From: Okeania sp. SIO3I5
Lineage (GTDB): Bacteria; Cyanobacteriota; Cyanobacteriia; Cyanobacteriales; Microcoleaceae
Direction of reading: 5' to 3'
NCBI RefSeq assembly: GCF_010672085.1
Contig: NZ_JAAHHT010000086.1
Location: forward strand, 1 to 34,676
DNA: 34,676 nucleotides
Part shown: piece after piece, positions 33,747-34,676 of the stretch
Position numbering within the stretch: position 1 is the stretch's first letter
Layout: every line of letters begins with the position of its first letter
Made by a program: the position numbers and the translations under genes
Notes under the pieces: generated by a model
What the model was told of the DNA's origin: nothing
What the model saw: the letters and a program-made list of their open reading frames with translations, nothing else
Databases searched by the model: none

Positions 33747-34307
33747 TTAAAAATCGACTCTTTTATATTTATTATATCCTTTAGGGCAGTCAACTGAGTT
33801 ACCATTTATGACTGGAAAGTCTTTCGACCAATCTATGCTATGATGAACACTAGATCGGCAAATTAAACAAGAAAATTTATCTTGATTTGACATGACTGCG
33901 AGTCCTACAAAAGTAGACAAAGTTGGTTCTTTTGGTTCTGCATAAATAGGAGCAATTCTGTCATTTTGACCATATTTAATTAAGCCAATTAAATAGTATT
34001 TACCCTCGTCTTTGAAATCATTAGTTTTGTTGTACATTCTGCCGTTTTTTAAGTAATGGCTTTCTTGAGCAACACACTGTCTTGTTAATCCATCAATAGC
34101 TTCCTGGCGACTTATTTCATTGTCTTTTGGCTCGAATAAATAATCAAGAATGTGAGGAATTAGCAAAGGCAGGAAGCATGTAAACGAAAAAATTAAGAAC
34201 CGTCTTCCTGTTTTAGTTTTCAATAAACAGTCAATGACAAACTTCTCAAGTATAATTTCCACTAAAAAATCCCAGAGAAATTCCCAGAAATTAAACTTAT
34301 TAGACAT
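33747..34307 (-). CDS. Small membrane protein with possible pilin-like (G/H) extracytoplasmic domain
   Basis: This 186-aa protein has an amphipathic start (FNFWEFLWDFLVEIILEKFV), a basic patch (KTKTGRR) and a hydrophobic helix (about 37-57, FLIFSFTCFLPLLIPHILDYL). The remainder is soluble. QEAIDGLTRQCVAQESHYLK, then GKYYLIGLIKYG and LSTFVGLAVM before a C-terminal Cys pair (CLIC), loosely resembles cyanobacterial type IV pilin-like G/H proteins. However, the usual leader-peptidase site and N-terminal helix are not typical, so the match may be chance. AAGGAGAT (34316-34323) is an excellent ribosome site 8 bases before the ATG. GATAATT/AATTATC (33721-33741) beyond the stop is a weak terminator candidate. 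Function unknown. Confidence 0.6.
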   Translation of the reverse strand: MSNKFNFWEFLWDFLVEIILEKFVIDCLLKTKTGRRFLIFSFTCFLPLLIPHILDYLFEPKDNEISRQEAIDGLTRQCVAQESHYLKNGRMYNKTNDFKDEGKYYLIGLIKYGQNDRIAPIYAEPKEPTLSTFVGLAVMSNQDKFSCLICRSSVHHSIDWSKDFPVINGNSVDCPKGYNKYKRVDF

Positions 34308-34343
34308 CTGTTTTTATCTCCTTGCATTTTATTTTTTGTTATA

Positions 34344-34450
34344 ACAGGACTTACGCAAATTATTAGATATAGCGTTTTTCAGTAGGCGTGAGGTACATCA
34401 ACGATCCCCCTAAATCCCCCTTATAAAGGGGGACTTCCAGTTCCCCCCTT
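34344..34450. repeat. AGGACTTAC end plus CCCCCTTATAAAGGGGG palindromic repeat
   Basis: ACAGGACTTACGCAAATTAT (34344) is a lone end matching the element at 12072. ATCCCCCTAAATCCCCCTTA, then TAAAGGGGGACTTCCAGTTC (about 34403-34442), belongs to the widespread cyanobacterial repeat whose translation gives ELEVPLYKGDLGG. Neither is coding. Confidence 0.7.
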
Positions 34451-34585
34451 CTCAAGCTATGCTTTATAAACATCTTTCTTAACATAAAACTTGACAATAT
34501 AGACAAGTTATGTTTAAGTCTTGAATCGGCTTTTTCAGGAGAAAAGAGTATTGAAAAATACTCTTTTTTATGAATGTAGACAGAA

Positions 34586-34676
34586 TTCTTCCTCCCCCTC
34601 CTCCCCATCCTCCCCATCCTCCCCATCCTCCCCATCCTCCCCATCCTCCCCATCCTCCCCCTCCTCCCCATCCTCC
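34586..34676. repeat. 9-bp minisatellite (CCTCCCCAT)n at window end
   Basis: CCTCCCCATCCTCCCCATCC repeats about nine times with CCCCCTCCT variants and runs off the window. As with the array at 6388-6616, the period is 9 and the - strand frame (Gly-Arg-Met repeats) is an artefact. The gap 34451-34585 holds no gene; ACTCTTTTCTCCTGAAAAAG-type symmetry near 34538-34566 may be a hairpin. Confidence 0.92.

Noticed and set aside
34363-34671. 102-aa frame starting with Gly-Arg-Met repeats
   Set aside because: It translates the CCTCCCCAT array and the ELEVPLYKGDLGG interspersed repeat; no independent coding evidence.
1-34676. tRNA or rRNA genes
   Set aside because: No cloverleaf with a GTTCRANYC-type T-loop or rRNA core sequence was noticed on either strand, though a covariance search was not possible.

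Overview
The window looks like a chromosomal segment of an AT-rich, repeat-laden filamentous cyanobacterium. Evidence is the many HIP1 octamers (GCGATCGC), phototroph genes (Ycf20, D-glycerate 3-kinase, carotenoid oxygenase, a pheophorbide-oxygenase-like Rieske protein, an NrtS-like nitrate transporter), and intergenic DNA full of short tandem repeats and palindromic elements. A marine Oscillatoriales-type organism is my inference; no rRNA or other taxonomic marker is present.

Layout. 0-3.7 kb: an excisionase-like small DNA-binding protein (-), then a two-gene module on the + strand, a Pepco-like protein overlapping a membrane-tethered caspase-family protease, closed by a terminator. 3.7-5.7 kb: a GT39 glycosyltransferase (-). 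5.7-8 kb: mostly repeats, including a 9-bp minisatellite, a decayed gene fragment and one membrane-anchored hypothetical protein. 8-14.3 kb: housekeeping-like genes (ycf20, glycerate kinase, a secreted TPR protein, a YbjQ/UPF0145 protein, carotenoid oxygenase, NrtS) separated by interspersed repeats.

14.6-29.9 kb: the most striking part, a 15-kb co-directional block of five large genes on the - strand. In transcription order they are a 1247-aa protein of unknown family, an 862-aa LamG/tail-fibre protein with an S74 self-cleaving chaperone end, a class 3 lipase, a 1513-aa DUF6603 protein and a 719-aa protein of unknown family. None has an obvious signal peptide, and no phage sheath, tube, baseplate, capsid or ATPase gene accompanies them. 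I infer one multi-component surface or delivery assembly that binds a target (LamG plus fibre) and acts on lipid (lipase). This is the best candidate here for an undescribed system.

29.9-32.2 kb: a graveyard of miniature inverted-repeat elements, at least four families, some nested, surrounding an HxlR regulator that carries a recognisable operator. 32.2-34.7 kb: the Rieske oxygenase, a small membrane protein with a possible pilin-like domain, and a second 9-bp minisatellite running off the end of the window.
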